Below are positions 33,601 through 44,077 of a stretch of 64,000 nt of DNA, one piece after another (the stretch's first letter is position 1; the number at the start of each line of letters is the position of its first letter). The position numbers and the translations under genes are program-made. The stretch is taken from positions 49,248,469 to 49,312,468 of the forward strand of contig CM075760.1 in NCBI GenBank assembly GCA_037974335.1. Direction: 5' to 3'. Origin of the DNA: Prionace glauca (taxonomy: Eukaryota > Chordata > Chondrichthyes > Carcharhiniformes > Carcharhinidae). The notes below the pieces were generated by a model that was given only the letters and a program-made list of their open reading frames with translations, was not told where the DNA came from and did no database searches.

Positions 33601-34164
33601 CATGCAAACATAGTAAAAAGTCTGACAACACCAGGTTTTAGTCCAACCGATTTATTTGATAATATTCTCACAAGCAAGCAAGCTTTCGAGGTTACCCTCT
33701 TCGTCAGGTGAATGGAGAGTTCTGGCCTCAGACAGAGCATATAAAGCATCTCATGTGTACGGTCTCAACAGGGATCTTGGGTTCATGTCGCACTATCTGT
33801 AACCCCCGTGACTTGCCTGGGTTTGCCAAACCTCACTCACTGTACTGTCTGGAGACAATACACATCTCTTTAAACTGTGATTAGTGCTCCTTCCACTCAC
33901 ATGATCAGCCACTTTAAGACATGAACAGCAGGTTAGGTGTAAGGATTCGCATTCTAATCAGCAATCTCTAAACTGTCTGTGCTTTATATGCTCTGTCTGA
34001 GGCCAGAACTCTCCATTCACCTGACGAAGAGGGTAACCTCGAAAGCTTGCTTGCTTGTGAGAATATTATCAAATAAATCGGTTGGACTAAAACCTGGTGT
34101 TGTCAGACTTTTTATTGTGTTTACGCCAGTCCAATGCCGGCATACCCACATCATGCAAACATAG
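33601..34164. mobile_element. Long fold-back element with 13-bp target duplication
   Basis: The element body (33614-34151) starts TAAAAAGTCTGACAAC and has inverted arms of about 140 bp (33614-33755 and 33977-34110, meeting at GCTTTATATGCTCTGTCTGA) around a 220-bp unique centre. It is flanked by CATGCAAACATAG at 33601-33613 and 34152-34164. No protein is encoded. Confidence 0.85.
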
Positions 34165-34313
34165 TCATGATGTGGGTATGCCGGCGTTGGACTGGCGTAA
34201 ACACAGTAAAAAGTCTGACAACAGGTTTTAGTCCAACCAATTTATTTGATAATATTCTCACAAGCAAGCAAGCTTTCGGGGTTAGCCCCTTCGTCAGGTG
34301 AATGGAGAATTCC
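34165..34313 (-). mobile_element. Fold-back family copy adjoining the previous one
   Basis: Begins ATGATGTGGGTATGCCGGCG directly after the second target duplicate and runs to TCGTCAGGTGAATGGAGAAT. With the end of the previous element it makes a hairpin with a 32-bp stem at 34126-34200. Confidence 0.8.
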
Positions 34314-34314
34314 A

Positions 34315-35590
34315 GCGCAGAACAGGCCCTTCGGCCTGTTGCGCCGACCAGTTACAAAAACAATGACCCACTAACCTAAACCAATCCCTTTTTGTCCATA
34401 AACCTATCCACGGATCTCTTAAATGCCCCCAAACTAGGCGCATTTACAACTGCAGCAGGCAGGGCATTCCAATCCCTCACCACCCTCTGGGTAAAGAACC
34501 TACCCCTGACATCCATCCTATAACTACCATCCCTTAATTTAAAGCCATGCCCCCTTGTGCTAGATTTCTCCATCAGAGGAAAAAGGCTATTACTATCCAC
34601 CCTATCTAAACCTCTAATCATCTTATATGTTTCAATAAGATCCTCTCTTAGCCTCCTTCTTTCCAGCGAAAACAACCCCAAATCCCTCAGCCTCTCCTCA
34701 TAGGACCTCCCCTCCATACCAGGCAACATCCTGGTAAACCTCCTCTGCACCTTCTCCAAAGCCTCCACATCCTTCCTGTAATGTGGGGACCAGAACTGCA
34801 CACAGTACTCCAAGTGCGGCCGCACCAGAGTTGTGTACAGTTGCAACATGACGCTGCGACTCCTAAATTCAATCCCCCTACCAATAAACGCCAAGACACC
34901 GTATGCCTTCTTAACAACCTTATCTACTTGACTCCCAACTTTCAGGGATCTATGTACACATACACCTAGATCCCTCTGCTCATCCACACCATTCAAAGTC
35001 CTCCCATTAGCTCTATACTCGACACATCTGTTATTCCTACCAAAGTGAATTACCTCACACTTCTCCACATTAAACTCCATCCGCCACCTCTTGGCCCAGC
35101 TCTGCAACCTGTCTAAGTCTTCCTGCAAACTATGACACCCTTCATCACTCTGAAGCTCACCGACAAACTTCTGCGTTGTGACGTCATAATGGCGGCCTGC
35201 CTGTATCAACCTATAGAAATCAGTCTCTGCGGTGACATCCTAGGGTTTCCAGTGCGCGGGTCCGGGAGCCCCGCCCCCACCCATTGTTCCCTTCCCGAGC
35301 CAAGGTTTCCAGACTGGCGGCTCCAGACTTTGGTGTCATCAGCAAATTTACTAATCCATCCAACTATACCCTCATCCAGATCATTAATAAAAATTACAAA
35401 CAGCAGTGGCCCCAAAACAGATCCCTGAGGCACACCACTCGTAACCGAACTCCATGATGAATATTTACCATCAACCACCACCCTCTGCCTCCTATCCGCT
35501 AGCCAATTCCTGATCCAATTCCCTAGATCACCCCCAATCCCATACATCTGCATTTTCTGCAGAAGCCTACCATAGTGAACCTTATCAAAC
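34315..35590 (-). mobile_element. CR1/L2-like LINE split by a promoter fragment
   Basis: On the minus strand, 35590 leftwards carries RT words [20 protein letters not shown] and SKFADDTKV. After the 182-bp insertion at 35145-35326 the ORF resumes with CHSLQEDLDRLQSWAKRW and stays open through LEYCVQFWSPHYRKDVEALE to FMDKKGLV near 34376. The tail (CAGAACAGGCCCTTCGGCC on the plus strand) is at 34315. Long open frames suggest a young element. Confidence 0.88.
35145..35326. repeat. ZNF-D promoter fragment copied into a LINE
   Basis: Matches 31985-32177 in the same orientation with a few differences. It lacks a 12-bp piece near its right end. It keeps a perfect CRE TGACGTCA (35179-35186), where the presumed parent now has TGACGCCA. 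Confidence 0.88.
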
Positions 35591-35691
35591 TGTACCCTGA
35601 ACTTAGAAAATCACACATTCTTATTCATTTATTGCAGCCCATCCTGGCTGGTTATAAACCAATCACAATATGAATCAATTAGAGACATGTC

Positions 35692-36143
35692 CATACCAGG
35701 ATGTTGCCTGGTATGGAGGGGAGATCCTATGAGGAGAGACTGAGAGATTTGGGGTTGTTTTTGCTGGAAAGAAGGCGGCTAAGAGGGGACCTTATTGAAA
35801 TATATAAGATGATTAGAGGTTTAGACAGGGTAGATAGTGATAGCCTTTTTCCTAGGATGGAGAAAGCTAGCACGAGGGGGCACGACTTTAAATTAAGGGT
35901 GGGTAGTTATAGGACTGATGTCAGGGGTAGGTTATTTACCCAGAGGGTGGTGAGGGACTGGAATGCCCTGCCAGCTGCAGTTGTAAATGTGCCTAGTTTG
36001 GGGGCGTTTAAGAGATCTGTGGATAGGTTTATGGACGAAAAGGGATTGGTTTAGGCTAGTGGGTCATTGTTTTTGTAACTGGTCGGCGCAACATCGTGGG
36101 CCGAAGGGCCTGTTCTGCGCTGTAATGTTCTATGTTCTATGTC
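35692..36143 (+). mobile_element. CR1/L2-like LINE 3' end
   Basis: Open frame MLPGMEGRSYEERLRDLG through QRVVRDWNALPAAVV, then the tail GGGCCGAAGGGCCTGTTCTG with (TTCTATG)n. Same subfamily as 34315-35590, opposite orientation. Confidence 0.9.
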
Positions 36144-36660
36144 CAATTAAGCTAACAATCAGGTATCATGTGGATGTGTGATCAGCTCATGGACAGCTTT
36201 GGACCATCTCATCATGTGGACCAGACACCTTATAACAACAGACTTTATACCATCACAATGAACCACTAGACTCAGGACTTTCTGATCTCCACCACATCCC
36301 AGCCTATTCTGTTAGCAGTCGATTACTCAGAGCAGCTGCCTACATGCTGATAAGAGGGGCCCTGCTCAGCAGTCCAGTCCCATAATGCTTCACATTCAAT
36401 CTGCAGTCCTTCAATTATAACAGAATATGTGGCTGTATGTAGCTGCTTCAGCCATAGTCAACCCCAACACTGTCTTCTTGAACTGCTACAATGCCAAGAG
36501 TACACTCACAGTGCTGTTAGGGAAGGATTTCCAGCCACACATTCCAGACTTCCATAAGACTGTAGATAGTTCCAGATTGATATATTCCACTCAACCACAC
36601 CCAAGGTGAGTTATTCCAATCCTTTACTGTCCAAGACAATATGTTCACAATATTTTTAAA
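36144..36660. other. Gene-free stretch
   Basis: No gene or confident repeat recognised. Confidence 0.3.
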
Positions 36661-36739
36661 ACAGAAATTCAACATTCCCATTTGATTTCAGGTATTAGCA
36701 TATTCTGTTAGTTCTTTATTGTCAATGTCAGGCTGGGGT

Positions 36740-37010
36740 TGTTCCCCTCAGAGCAAAGGAGGTTGAGGGGAGATTTGATTGAGGTGGAAAAGACTCTGAC
36801 AGATTTAGATAAGGTGAACAAAGAAAAGCTGATTGGATAAGGATGCGCAGGACACAGAGTTGTGGTTTTGGATCAGAGATGCAGGGGTAGGGGATGTGAG
36901 GAAGAATATTTTGATGTAGTGAATGGTAATGACCTGAAACTCGCTCCATACGAGGGGGGAGGGAAATGGAGACAATAAACAATTACAAAAGGAAATTGGA
37001 TGGACATTTG
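36740..37010 (+). mobile_element. LINE fragment shared by both duplication arms
   Basis: Diverged ORF2 C-terminal end on the plus strand. The copy at 44330-44620 is in reverse orientation, so the LINE was present before the duplication. Confidence 0.65.
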
Positions 37011-37265
37011 GGGTGTTTCAAACAGAAATGCTGACTAAATATCTCTGAACTTCCTAACACCCTGTCACTCTGTGATTCTTGTGAAATTTGAAACCAGGTA
37101 TTCGCAACAAGACTCAAAGAGCATCTGCCCACTGGAGGCAAAGTTGTGAGAATGGCCAGTCCAGCAGAAAGGAACCCTCCCCACTGACTGTGAGAATGAA
37201 CAAAATCCAGTCCTGGATGTAACTGAGAGCAGAAACAATAACAGCAGAATCCAACCCTCATGTAA

Positions 37266-38292
37266 TCATTCATGAACTTGTTGGTGTTTCAGCAGCAAGA
37301 ATGAAACTCTGAATCCCTTCCCACATTGAGGGCAGATAAACGGCCTCTCCCCAGTGTGAACTCGCTGGTGTCTCCACCAGCTGGATGACCGAGCAAATCC
37401 CTTCCCACACTGAGTGCAGGTGAATGGTCTCTCCCCAGTGTGAATTCGCTGGTGTGTTTGCAGGTCGGATAACTGACTGAATCCCTTCCCACACTGAGAG
37501 CAGGTGAATGGCCTCTCCCCAGTGTGAACTCGCTGGTGCCTCTGCAGGTTGGATGACTCAGTAAATCCCTCTCCACACACAGAGCAGATGAATGGCTTCT
37601 CCCCAGTGTGACCTCGCTGGTGTCTCCGCAGGTTGGATGACTGACTGAATCCCTCCCCACACACAGAGCAGGTGAATGGCCTCTCCCCAGTGTGAATGCG
37701 CTGGTGTGTCTGCAGAGTAGATAATCGAGTAAATGCCTTCCCACACTGAGAGCAGGTGAACGGTCTCTCCCCAGTGTGAATTCGCCGGTGTCTCTGCAGG
37801 CTGGATGACAGAGTGAATCCCTTCCCACAGTGAGGGCAGATGAATGGCCTCTCCCCAGTGTGGCTGCGCCGATGAGCATCCAGCAGAGATGGGGATCTGT
37901 AACTCATTCCACAGTCCACACATTTCCATGGTTTCTCCATGGTGCAGGTGTCCTTGCCTCTGTCTTGTTTGGACAATCAGTTAAAACCTCGTCCACACAC
38001 ACACAACATGAGTACAGTCTCTTCCGCTGTGAATGGTGTGATATTTATTCAGGCTTTGTAACTGGTTAAAGCTCTTTAGTCAGTGCACTGGAACACTCTC
38101 ACTCGAGTGTGGCAGTGTGTTGGTGTTTTTCCAATCACACATACATTTGAAATCTATTCAAATTGACAGACCGGACAATAATTTTTCCTTCTAGATTCAA
38201 AGGCCAATGATATTCAGATCCGAAGGAAATTGACTCTGTTGGATCTAGACGTGACAGTTGAGATTTTTGCCTATGATTCCTCTTTCAATATC
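37266..38292 (-). CDS. ZNF-E: eight-finger C2H2 zinc-finger protein
   Basis: The last exon begins after the acceptor CATTTTGCAG (first base 38292). The start is the ATG at 37940 in a strong ACCATGG context ([18 protein letters not shown]); the stop is at 37266. The 224 residues are eight C2H2 units with intact ligands and almost uniform TGERPF/TGEKPF linkers, ending VHE. Helix residues -1,2,3,6 per finger read SSLA, LSSR, RSTT, QSNR, ESNR, QSDT, RSSR, VFLK. An upstream finger-like remnant (38030-38140) is not in frame. The likely first exon is the minus arm of the promoter at 40 kb, with its donor at 39969. It would be a nuclear sequence-specific DNA-binding protein, target unknown. Confidence 0.9.
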
Positions 38293-38505
38293 CTGCAAAA
38301 TGAGTACAGGATATAAATTCAAAACAGACAATTCTAGTTTCTATGGAACATTATTTCCCTTCTTATTCTCCAAAAGCTGTAAATCTCCATCCCACACACT
38401 CTCCCTCCATTCTCACTTTGCTGTATCTAGCATTCCCCCTCCCAATTCTCCTGAAGGTGCTGATTGACAGATCCATGTTCACTGCTTCCTGTCCTGGACA
38501 CAGAG

Positions 38506-38960
38506 ACCATAACAAGTAGGAGTTGCAGTCAGCCATTTGGCCCATCGAGCCTTTTAAATCATTCAATGAAATCATTGGCTTATCTGCCTCAGCATCATTC
38601 TCCCCATACTAAACCCATATCCTTTGATATCTTCAATAGCTAGAAATGAATCAATCTCTCCCTGGAAAATACTTGATGACTGAAACTCCAATGTCCTCAG
38701 CAGTTGAGAATTCCAAAGCTTCACCACATCCTTGAGAGAAGAAATCCCCCCACATCTTAGCTTTTGCTCCATCTTCTTGTCTGTTCCCTATAATCATTGA
38801 CACCCTTGTCAATCAAAAATCAGTCCAACTTCCCCTGGAATATATTCAGTGATCCTCAGCCTCCGCTGGTCCCTGTGAAAGACAAATCCAAAAGACTTAC
38901 AGCCCTCTGAGGGAAGAGATGTCTGGAAATATTTAACATAGCTCAGTTCCATATTACAAA
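38506..38960 (-). mobile_element. Old LINE fragment
   Basis: Contains AACAAGTAGGAGTTGCAGTC and TTCAATGAAATCATTGGC, the reversed tail, then a degraded ORF2 end. It abuts the end of the duplicated arm. Confidence 0.65.
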
Positions 38961-39344
38961 TCTATGGATTCTATTTAAAAAGTAAACTGGATGGGCACTT
39001 GAAGGAAATAAACTTTCAGGAGAACGGGGATATACAGGGGGAATGGGACTGGAATGTTATACAGAGAGTCAGCATGGACTCCTTCTGTGCTGTAATGACT
39101 CAATGACCGGAAATGTATAAGTTTACAGCATTATATTACAATGCAGGAAATAATAATAAATGTACTTCATTACAAAAACAAATAATATATCTAATCTGTA
39201 CCATATAACAACACTGGACATATCTCTGTCCAATATTAATTTACTGCCCCCTTAAATGTCAGCCAACTCCTGGGGAAAATGCCCTTTAATTGTGAACATT
39301 AGGAAAGAGGCCATCTTTTTAACCAGACGAATAAATTTGTTGAG

Positions 39345-39835
39345 CTGAGGGAGCAAAGGATGATTCCAGGCTGATTCAGGGAATGGCAGGATCGATATAT
39401 GAGGAGAGATTGAGTAAGTTAGGATTATTTTCGCTGGAGTTCAGATAAATGAGGGGGGATCTCAAAGAGACTTATAAAATTCTAACAGGTCTAGATAGGA
39501 TAGATACAGGGAGGGTGGGGGGGTCAAGAACAAAAGGTCTCACTCTGAGGATTCAGGGTAGACCATTTAGGACGGAGGTGAGGAGCCATTTCTTCACCCA
39601 AGAGTGGGGAGCCTCTGGAATTCATGATCACAGGAAGTAGTTGATGCCAAAACATTGAACTTATTCAAAAGCAGCTCGATATAGCACTTGGGACGAATGG
39701 GATCAAAGGTTATGGGTCGAAAGCAGGATTCAGCTATGAGTTGGATGATCAGGAATGATTGTAATGAATGGCAGAGCAGGCTGAAAGGGCCAAATGGCTT
39801 CCTCCTGCTCCTACCTTCTGCGTTTCTATGTCAAT
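39345..39835 (+). mobile_element. Old LINE 3' end
   Basis: Encodes MRGDLKETYKILTGLDRIDT and a diverged FRTEVRSHFFTQ, then the tail GGCAGAGCAGGCTGAAAGGG. Lies in the ZNF-E intron. Confidence 0.75.
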
Positions 39836-39957
39836 ATCTTTAAGAAAGAGAGAGAGACCTGGGCCAATCTTCCCTGAGTCTTCACCTTCCCTGGATTCAC
39901 TTCCTATCATTTCAGTTGTTGCAAGTCTCCAATTTCCCTCAGAATGAGAAAAGGAAG

Positions 39958-40475
39958 TGTTTTACTCACAGATGCTGGAGACAGGAGGAAGTTTGAATCT
40001 AGCTGAAGTGCAATCTTCATTCACAAAAAGCCTGATTGGCTGGAGGACCAGAGTCCTTCCGGTCTTCCGATTCTTCCCATTGGCCAAAGGTGGTGAGGGG
40101 CCGTGAATCAAAAGTGCGCATGTGCGGGTTTGGGGCGGGGCCCGGGACAAAGCCGACGCGCTGACCATTGTCTGTCCGGGTCTTCCAGCCTTTCCCATTG
40201 GACAGCAGCTCAGCGCGACTGGAGGGCAAAGTCCCGCCCATCTCACGTGGGGCTCCGCCCGTCATTGGCTGTGCTGGGGATTGACCAATGGGAACTCTGG
40301 AGGACCGGAAGGACTCTGTCCAAATTCCGCGTTCAGACAATGGGGAACAATGAGCTTGTTCCCATGGTCATTACTGACCAGCAAAGTTGCTGCTGTCTCT
40401 CTCTCTGAATGAAGACTGAGCTTCAGACAGACTTTCTCCTGTCTCCAGCATCTGTGAGTAAAACACTTCCTTTTC
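39958..40475. promoter_or_regulatory. Bidirectional promoter of ZNF-E and ZNF-F
   Basis: Two mirror-image first exons end in the same sequence CAGCATCTGTGAGTAAAACA: on the minus strand with donor at 39969, on the plus strand with donor at 40454. Between them lie five CCAAT/ATTGG motifs (40035, 40079, 40197, 40264, 40285), a GGGGCGGGGCC box at about 40132 and high CpG. The arms outside the exons are also complementary. ZNF-E lies to the left on minus, ZNF-F to the right on plus, so one promoter probably serves both. Confidence 0.7.
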
Positions 40476-40539
40476 TCCCCCCTTCCATTCCTTTCTTTTC
40501 ATTCTGGGGGGAAATTGTTGACTTGCAGCCACTGATCAA

Positions 40540-42360
40540 GAGAAATAGAAGCAGGAATGACCACGAGGCCCTTCAAGCCTGTCCTCCTTTTCAAACCTAT
40601 CATGGCTAATCTATGCTTGCTTCAACTCCTTTTGTGTGCCTTTTCCCATAGCCCTCTATTCCTCGAGCTATCAACTATTTATCCACCTCCACTTTAAATA
40701 CTTATAGTGATCCAGCCTCACCAGCCTTTGGGGCAGAGAATTCTAGAGATTCACCACCCTCTGTGAGAAGGAATTTCTGCGCATCTCAGTTTTAAACGAC
40801 CAACCACTTATCTCGTTCAAGACACTTGCACTCGTAAAAATATCTTGTCATCTATCCTGCCAAGCCCCCTCAGGATCTGATATGTTTCAATTAAGTTGCC
40901 TCTTTGCTTTCAAAGCTTCAATGAATACAGATCCTAGACAATTTATTCTCTCTTCAGAGGACAACTATCTTGCCCAGGAATTAGCGTGATGAATCACCTT
41001 TGGACTACATCCAATGTTACTATATCCTTGTTTAAGTAAGAAGATCAAAACTACGCAGTATTCCAGGTGAGGCCTCGCCAACATCCTGTGCAGTTACCAC
41101 ACAACCTCCCTGTTTTAAAACTCCAACCCATTGTAATAAAGGTCAAAATTCCTCTTTCCTTCTTACCATTGTGGGACCTGCCTGCTAACTTTTTGCGATT
41201 TATGCAAAAGAACATCTAGATCCCTGTTATACTTCACTCACCTGCAGTGCCTCTCCATAGAGCTAATCTCTCTTTTGATTTCTCCTACTGAAATACATGA
41301 CCTCCCACTACTCCACATTGAACTCCATTCACCAGGTTTTCATCACAATCTATCTATATCCCATTGCAGAATCAAAATATCCTCACCACAACATGTCCTT
41401 CCACCTACCTTTGTATCGTTTGGAAACCTTACATTCTGTTCCTTCCTCCAAGTCATTAATTGAATAATGGACAATTGCGAGCCAAGAACTGATCCCTGTG
41501 GTACTCCATCAGTAACATCTTTCCACTCTGAAAATGATCCATTTATTCCAACTCTTTGTTTTCTGTGTGACGGCCAGTTTTCAATCCATGCTAACACACT
41601 TCCATTAATTCCATGGGCTTTTACTTTATGTGCCAGCCAGCCTCTTATGTGGCACCTTGATTTTTGGAAATCATGGAATCATAGAATCCCAAGAGTGCAG
41701 AAATGGGTCATTTGGCCCATCGAGCCTGCACCAACTCTCCAACAGCACATCTTTCCAAAGCCCTATCTCCATAACACTACATTTTTATCCCCCTAATCAA
41801 CACGTTTTAGAACACAAAGGGTCAATTTAGCACAGGCAATCAACATAACCTGCACATCTTTGGAATATGGGGGGAAACAAGAGCACCCGAAGGAAACCTT
41901 CTCAGACACAGAGAGAACATGCAAATTCCACACAGACTGTCACCCAAGGCCAGAATTGAAGCAGCATCCCTAGTGCTGTGACGCAACAGTGCTAACCACT
42001 GTGCCACTTTACCACCCTATCTGAATACACTATATCTACAGATTCCACTCGATCTATTACTCCTCTTGCATTCTCAAAGAATTCAAACAAATTTGTTGAA
42101 CATGATTTATCTTTCATAGAACCATGTTGCCTTAGTTTGATTATATTCAGCTTTCCTAAATGATTAGCTATTTCCTCTTTGATTATTGATTCCAGTGTCT
42201 TGCCAATAATAGATGTTAAATTAACTGGCTTATAGTTCCCTGCCTTCTTCCTTTTTGAACAAGGGAGTTATATTGGCTATTTTCCAATCTCCTGATACCC
42301 TCCCAGGATCTGGCGAGTTATGAAAAATTTCAAAAAAACTCTCCACTATCTTTTCAGTAA
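40540..42360 (-). mobile_element. Old CR1/L2-like LINE interrupted by a SINE
   Basis: Tail at left (GAAATAGAAGCAGGAATGAC). The minus strand shows degraded ORF2 with [11 protein letters not shown] and N-DTKVGG (FADD box weathered). It continues past the SINE at 41650-42015 into RT-upstream sequence up to about 42330. Lies in the ZNF-F intron. Confidence 0.75.
41650..42015 (-). mobile_element. V-SINE inserted in the LINE
   Basis: The tail GTCATTTGGCCCATCGAGCC is at the left and the reversed head GTGCTAACCACTGTGCCAC at the right. LINE sequence resumes on both sides. Confidence 0.78.
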
Positions 42361-42508
42361 CTGCCATTAAAAGCCTGGCATGCAGTTCATTGCATTCTGC
42401 AAACTGAAGGGAAAGGAAATAAATCCAGTCAGTTTATTCCACATATTTTTAGTCCAGTCATGTAGACATATATCTGTCTGGCAGCCTGCATGAAGATTTT
42501 CAGCTCTG

Positions 42509-42668
42509 TGTCCAGGACAGGATGTGGAGATGCCGGCGTTGGACTGGCGTAAACACAGTAAAAAGTCTGACAACACCAGGTTTTAGTCCAACCGATTTAT
42601 TTGATTCAAATAAATCGGTTGGACTAAAACCTGGTGTTGTCAGACTTTTTACTGTGTCCAGGACAGGA
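42509..42668. mobile_element. Near-perfect palindromic fold-back insertion with 14-bp target duplication
   Basis: The body reads GATGTGGAGATGCCGGCG, then CACAGTAAAAAGTCTGACAA forwards and the same family sequence reversed, the two halves meeting at TTATTTGATTCAAATAA. It is flanked by TGTCCAGGACAGGA at 42509-42522 and 42655-42668. The paralogous arm has one copy of this 14-mer (38487-38500, reversed) and no insertion. Confidence 0.92.
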
Positions 42669-43077
42669 AGCAGTGACCATGGATCTGTCAATCAGCACCT
42701 TCAGGAGAATTGGGGGGTGAATATTAGATACAGCAGAGTGAGGATAGAGGGAGACTGTGTGGGATGGAGATTTACAGCTTTTGGAGAATAAGAGAGGAAA
42801 GAATGTTCATTAGAATCATAGAATTCCTGCATCTTCTCAACTACCCCTGAGCGTTCATAGTGAATCTCTCTTCTTAGGACACTCTCATCTCTGACTTGAC
42901 TGTACTGCTGTCAGTCTCACAAAGCAGCTGTCCTTGCGTTGATAATAGAGGTCCTCCTCGGTAAGTTTAATGCTCCATGACTGTGCTTTTAAAGAATGTT
43001 CCATAGAAACTAGAATTGACTGATTTGAATTTTGATCATGTTCTGAATTGTAATGTTTTTCCTGAATTGAATTACAG

Positions 43078-44077
43078 GATATTAGATGAGAAATCACAGA
43101 GAAATCTAAAATGTCAGATCTGGATCCCTTGGAATCTGAATATCATCACGCTTTGAATCTAAAAGGAGAAATGTTTGCCCAGTCTGTCAGCTTCAAAGGA
43201 TTTTAAACATTCGTGTGACTGGCAATGCACTGAGACACACACACCTGAGTGAGAGTGTTCCAGTGCACTGAGTGTGGAAAGAACTTGAACCAGTTACACA
43301 GCCTGAAAATACATTGCAGCATTCACAGCAGGGAGAGACTGTACCCATGTTCTGTGTGAGATTTAACTGTTTACCCCGAAAAGTCACAAGGACATCTGCA
43401 CCATGGTGAAACCGTGGAAATGTGGGGACTGTGGGAAGAGATACAGATCCCCTTCATATCTCGAAGCTCATCGACGCATTCACACTGGAGAGAGGCCATT
43501 CACCTGCCCTCAGTGTGGCATTGGATTCAGTATTGCATGCATTCTGCAGAGACACCAGCGAGTTCACACTGGGGAGAGGCCGTTCACCTGCTCTCAATGT
43601 GGGAAGACATTCGCTCATGAATCCACCCTACAGGCACACCAGCGCATTCACACTGGGGAGAGGCCATTCACCTGCACTGTATGTGGGAAGGGATACACTC
43701 AGTTATCTGGCCTGCAGGCACACCAGCGAGTTCACACAGGGGAGAGACCGTTCACCTGCTCTGTGTGTGGGAAGGGATTCAGAGTTTCATTCAGCCTGCT
43801 GAGACACCAGCGAGGTCATACTGGGGAGAGGCCATTCATCTGCTCTCAGTGTGGGAAGGGATTCTGTGATTCAACCACCCTGCTGACACACCAACGAGTT
43901 CACACTGGAGAAAGGCCGTTCACCTGCAGTGTGTGTGGGAAGGGGTTCACTCGATTATCCGAACTGCAGACACACCAGCGAGTTCATACTGGGGAGAGAC
44001 CCTTCACCTGCTCTCAGTGTGAGAAAGGATTCACTCAGTTATCCAGCCTGCTGAGACACCAGCGAGTTCACAAGTGA
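43078..44077 (+). CDS. ZNF-F: eight-finger C2H2 zinc-finger protein
   Basis: The last exon begins after the acceptor TTGAATTACAG (first base 43078). The start is the ATG at 43403 in CACCATGG ([18 protein letters not shown]); the stop is at 44077. The 224 residues form eight intact C2H2 units with TGERPF linkers throughout, ending VHK. Contact residues -1,2,3,6 read SSYA, ICIR, HSTA, QSGA, VFSR, DTTT, RSET, QSSR, largely different from ZNF-E although the two genes are inverted duplicates of equal length. A remnant finger upstream ([13 protein letters not shown]) ends in a stop before this ATG. Expression is probably from the shared promoter at 40.2 kb. Predicted to be a nuclear DNA-binding protein; no effector domain. 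Confidence 0.9.

Larger units (their letters stand above)
36662..38505. repeat. Left arm of an inverted segmental duplication (ZNF-E arm)
   Basis: Matches 42504-44695 in reverse complement: ZNF exon, 3' region (word TGTCACTCTGTGATTCTTGT), the LINE piece at 36740-37010 and the 5' region up to TCCTGTCCTGGACACAGAG. Confidence 0.85.

Noticed and set aside
33601-34164. The fold-back element as a classical DNA transposon or an LTR
   Set aside because: Target duplications of 11-16 bp of variable length do not fit the fixed short duplications of those classes, and no transposase or retroviral coding sequence is seen.
34376-35209. A 277-residue open frame as a host gene
   Set aside because: The content is LINE ORF2 (CEVIHFGRNN, LEYCVQFWSPH), and the N-terminal 20 residues come from the inserted promoter fragment.
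37266-37940. Regular 84-bp repeats that could suggest a CRISPR-like or satellite array
   Set aside because: The period is exactly one zinc finger plus linker, and the translation keeps C2H2 ligands, so these are ZNF exons. The same holds for the other ZNF exons.
43250-43370. An extra upstream finger of ZNF-F
   Set aside because: [13 protein letters not shown] is followed by a stop before the ATG used, and its ligand pattern is incomplete. It is untranslated remnant sequence shared with ZNF-E.
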